Part shown: positions 61,631-64,000 of the stretch, piece after piece
How the letters are laid out: each line of letters starts with the position of its first letter
Numbering within the stretch: position 1 is the first letter of the stretch
DNA from: Letharia columbiana
Taxonomy: Eukaryota; Ascomycota; Lecanoromycetes; Lecanorales; Parmeliaceae
DNA length: 64,000 bases
Direction of reading: 5' to 3'
NCBI RefSeq assembly: GCF_014066305.1
Contig: NW_023501057.1
Span: 434,001 to 498,000 of the forward strand
The notes under the pieces: generated by a model
What the model saw: the letters and a program-made list of their open reading frames with translations, nothing else
Told to the model about the DNA's origin: nothing
The model's database searches: none
Made by a program: the position numbers and the translations under genes

Positions 61631-62321
61631 ATGGCAAGCTTGACTTGTCACCATGTACAAAAGCTCTTCCTTGTCGCCTCGCTCGTGTGGACACTAGTCT
61701 CATGTATTCCTCTCAGCGTCGACCGGACACTCGCACAACCACTTGCCAAACGAAGCACCTTTTTCGTAGGTTCTTGATCCTTCTTCCTAACGTCCACTGA
61801 TTCGGCTATCAGACAGGCCACTGTGCTGGAACGTTGCCCCAGGATCCACGAGATTATCCTAGGAACATCTTTATGCAGCCATGGAACGTGGCAAAGGATG
61901 GCACAGTGGAATCCATCCAGTACATCGATCAATGGGGTCAAGTAGAGTACATCGAGGACGTGGAAGGCCTCTGCGATCGAGCTGGCTGCCAATGGGTTGG
62001 ACAGGTGATCAATTGCAACAAGATCGAAAGCCTTTTTTACGAGCCAGCGATAGCAGCCGAATACGCGGAACGATGTTTCCACACCTGTGAATGTTTAGCC
62101 GTAGCAGACACGCGAACGTCACTAATGCCACAAATCCGATAGATCTTGGGGACGGTAGAATGGTGAACCTTCCAGAGAATCTTCAAAATGCAGTGACTCG
62201 ACTTAATCCAGACGGTGCAGCATTGGGACACGAAGCCTGCCTTGCTGGTGAAGCAGCTGGCTGGACGTTCAAGAGCTTAGCAGGGACGGCATGCTGCTCG
62301 GGCTATTCCTTCAACGCCTGA
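61631..62321 (+). CDS. Secreted cysteine-rich protein, orphan (candidate effector 3)
   Basis: Three exons: 61631-61765, 61813-62086 and 62143-62321, 195 residues. Introns are 47 and 56 nt (GTAGGT...ATCAG and GTGAAT...GATAG, the latter with a CACTAATG branch point), and phases 0 and 1 fit. Residues 1-25 form a signal peptide (LFLVASLVWTLVSC), followed by a Lys-Arg site at 40-41 that could be cut by Kex2. The mature part has eight cysteines, an even number suited to four disulfides, in the order HC, LC, GC, NC, RC, AC and a terminal CC pair close to the C-terminus. Without the second intron the frame would stop at 62142 and have seven mature cysteines. No known family is recognised. Size, signal, propeptide and cysteines are typical of fungal effectors, but that role is inference. 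Confidence 0.72.
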
Positions 62322-63562
62322 GCGCTCAAGAGGCGTATATGATCTATGGTTTTCCATATGTCAGTGATATCATAGCTGGTCTCGTTACCGTTGGTGTTTG
62401 TTTGCCAGAACAGCCTCTCCACAGTCTGGCTGGAATGTGCTCTATGTAATCCGCGAGTGTCAAATACGTGCAACGGGAAAGATCCACTCGGAGAGGTTTG
62501 GAACGAACGGGAGACGTGATCGATACGGGCATTGGTTCAATAACAGAAGAAAGTATGAGCAGACTCCACCCGGCAGCCACCGCGAACAGCGCTGCTAGCT
62601 GCTGCTTGAGACTTGGAATGCAGCTAGAGAGCCTCGTGTGCAAAGCAGCTTACACAATCTGAGAGCTATGCCTCTGATCTTCTACTCGAAAGAGCGTGGC
62701 TGTGGGCATGTGCTCGTCCAAAAGATCAATTTTGTCATCCAGACGGTTAGCTCTAGGGTTTCACAGGTCTCCACATTCTTTTTCGTTTGACAATGAAGAA
62801 TTTCATTGTGAATAAGGAAGGATGAGAAAGGTTGTGCGGCCACGGGGCCAACCACTCCAAAGGCTGTCAAAGACGTAGGCTTCAGAACTTGTCATATTGA
62901 GATCATCTGCTCAAAGAGCAAGTCATTCTCTTCCTATTATATTGGTGATACAGCTCGTATCGTTCATCATCAGCCATATCATGTTAGAAAGGAAACAGCA
63001 GGAAAACCTCACCACCTCCTCATCCACCCCACTAAGGTACCTCCAAATTCAAGCCTAGCTCAGCCTTACGGTTCTCTATTCAACCGAACTTTTCGCCCTC
63101 CTCTTCTTTTCCTTCTTCGTGCGGCGGTACGACTTCTACCTCGTGTTGCCTGGTCATCTTACTCAGTGATGTACCCAAGCGTCGGTTGTACCACAGAGTA
63201 TTGAATTGCACGTCGTTGTGATCCCGGGCAGGCTCTATTCGTTGAAATACTACACCCCATGCAATGTGGGAATGAGAGAGCTGAGGGTGAAGATCGAACA
63301 TACTTTGACCTTGAGGGCTGAGACATTAGAGTACAGAACTCTTTGTCGCTCTGTTCTTGCACGTTGACGGAGAAAGATTACAAATTGGCAGAGTTTGCGC
63401 AAGGAACGATGGTCGGGACAAACAGAGCATATGGGACTCCAAAGGAGGATGGCATTATCAAAATTTGGCTGGTAATTACCAAATGCAAGACACTGCTTGC
63501 TTTTGTGCATGCCTCATGCTCGCAAAGGTCAATAAGTGTTTCGTATCCCATGTATGCAGTCA
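62322..63562. other. Intergenic, secreted protein 3 to PITH gene (convergent)
   Basis: About 1.2 kb. A plus-strand frame at about 62368-62580 with a regular cysteine and basic composition looks mildly coding but has no start or splice partner I can defend. The minus-strand frames at 63080-63510 are also unsupported. Otherwise nothing is seen. Confidence 0.4.
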
Positions 63563-64000
63563 TCAGTCATGTTCTCCAACTTTCTCAAGCTTCCCCAGAT
63601 CTCTCTTCTCTCCTGTCTCGCCCACAATCCTCATCCTATCGATCCTCACTTTGTCCCCACTCCCTTCCCCATCAACAATGAACACCACTAACGAAGTGAT
63701 ATTTTGAAACTTGACGAAGCGTAGCTCAACCTTGGCGGTCCCAGTCTTTTCGTCCCAATCTCGAGGGCTTAACGTAATAGCCTGCGTAGCTGGCAAGTCT
63801 TCTGCCTCATCAAAACCTAGTACGTGCGCGCGATTCGAATAAAGCTGGATGGTCTTCGGCCGCATTGGAGGCTCATCATCATCTTTTCCTGGTAAGGAAG
63901 TGATGTGTAGCGTATGAACCTTCAGTGTCGACATGAATGGGACGTAGAGCATGAGCTGCTCATCCGTATCACTCTCCACCCAGTCCTTCTTATCCTCTTC
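63563..64000 (-). CDS. PITH domain protein, C-terminal part (runs off the right edge)
   Basis: The visible 145 codons read in one frame from the right edge to the stop at 63563 and cover most of a PITH domain. Traceable features are a DEQLMLYVPFMSTLKVHTLHI segment in the first third, MRPKTIQLYSNRAHVLGFDEA, then PRDWDEKTGTAKVELRFVKF and NITSLVVFIVD. The end is RIVGETGEKRDLGKLEKVGE. PITH domains bind the 26S proteasome in thioredoxin-like protein 1 and related proteins; stand-alone fungal PITH proteins are also common. Whether a thioredoxin domain precedes it cannot be seen. No intron lies within the visible part. Confidence 0.9.
   Translation of the reverse strand, partial: EEDKKDWVESDTDEQLMLYVPFMSTLKVHTLHITSLPGKDDDEPPMRPKTIQLYSNRAHVLGFDEAEDLPATQAITLSPRDWDEKTGTAKVELRFVKFQNITSLVVFIVDGEGSGDKVRIDRMRIVGETGEKRDLGKLEKVGEHD

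Overview
The window looks like a chromosome segment of a filamentous ascomycete (Pezizomycotina; a Dothideomycete such as a Pleosporales species is my best guess, inferred from the AT-isochore architecture and the gene set, not proven). It has two sharply different halves. Positions 1-38597 are an extremely AT-rich block in which the dinucleotides CA and TG are almost absent over long stretches. That is the footprint of repeat-induced point mutation (RIP). Positions 38598-64000 have normal base composition and carry intron-containing protein genes with short (about 47-165 nt) introns.

The AT-rich half is a graveyard of mobile elements. Its core is a three-level nested stack of Ty3/Gypsy LTR retrotransposons, which I could delimit to the base by LTR pairs and 5-bp target duplications. 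Element A (14995-36973, minus strand) was interrupted by element B (17304-32158, minus strand), which was interrupted by element C (20423-27582, plus strand, with a chromodomain). Element A itself sits inside an older dispersed repeat (called R here). Left of the stack are other degraded repeats, a roughly 200-bp tandem array, and a foldback element (12514-13490) that is much less mutated than its surroundings and has a 15-bp minisatellite and a unique GC-richer core. A 527-bp inverted-repeat element, more R copies and a long A-run close the block at 38597.

The gene-bearing half, left to right: an Shr3-type ER packaging chaperone for amino acid permeases (+); a seven-intron membrane protein of the fungal rhodopsin-like/PTH11-like family (-); two small secreted protein genes of unknown function (+, +); a large SMP/C2-domain membrane-contact protein of the Mug190 type (-); the diphthamide biosynthesis J-protein Dph4 (+), divergent from it; a Msn2/Seb1-type C2H2 stress transcription factor (-) with a very long upstream region; a possible acetyltransferase remnant (-); a third secreted, cysteine-rich protein (+); and the C-terminal part of a PITH-domain protein running off the right edge (-). 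Housekeeping genes (shr3, dph4, mug190, PITH) are interspersed with orphan secreted proteins lying 4-24 kb from the RIP block, a layout typical of two-speed fungal genomes where candidate effectors lie near repeat islands. The coding models were assembled by hand from reading frames, splice signals, branch-point motifs and intron phase; they are not supported by transcripts.
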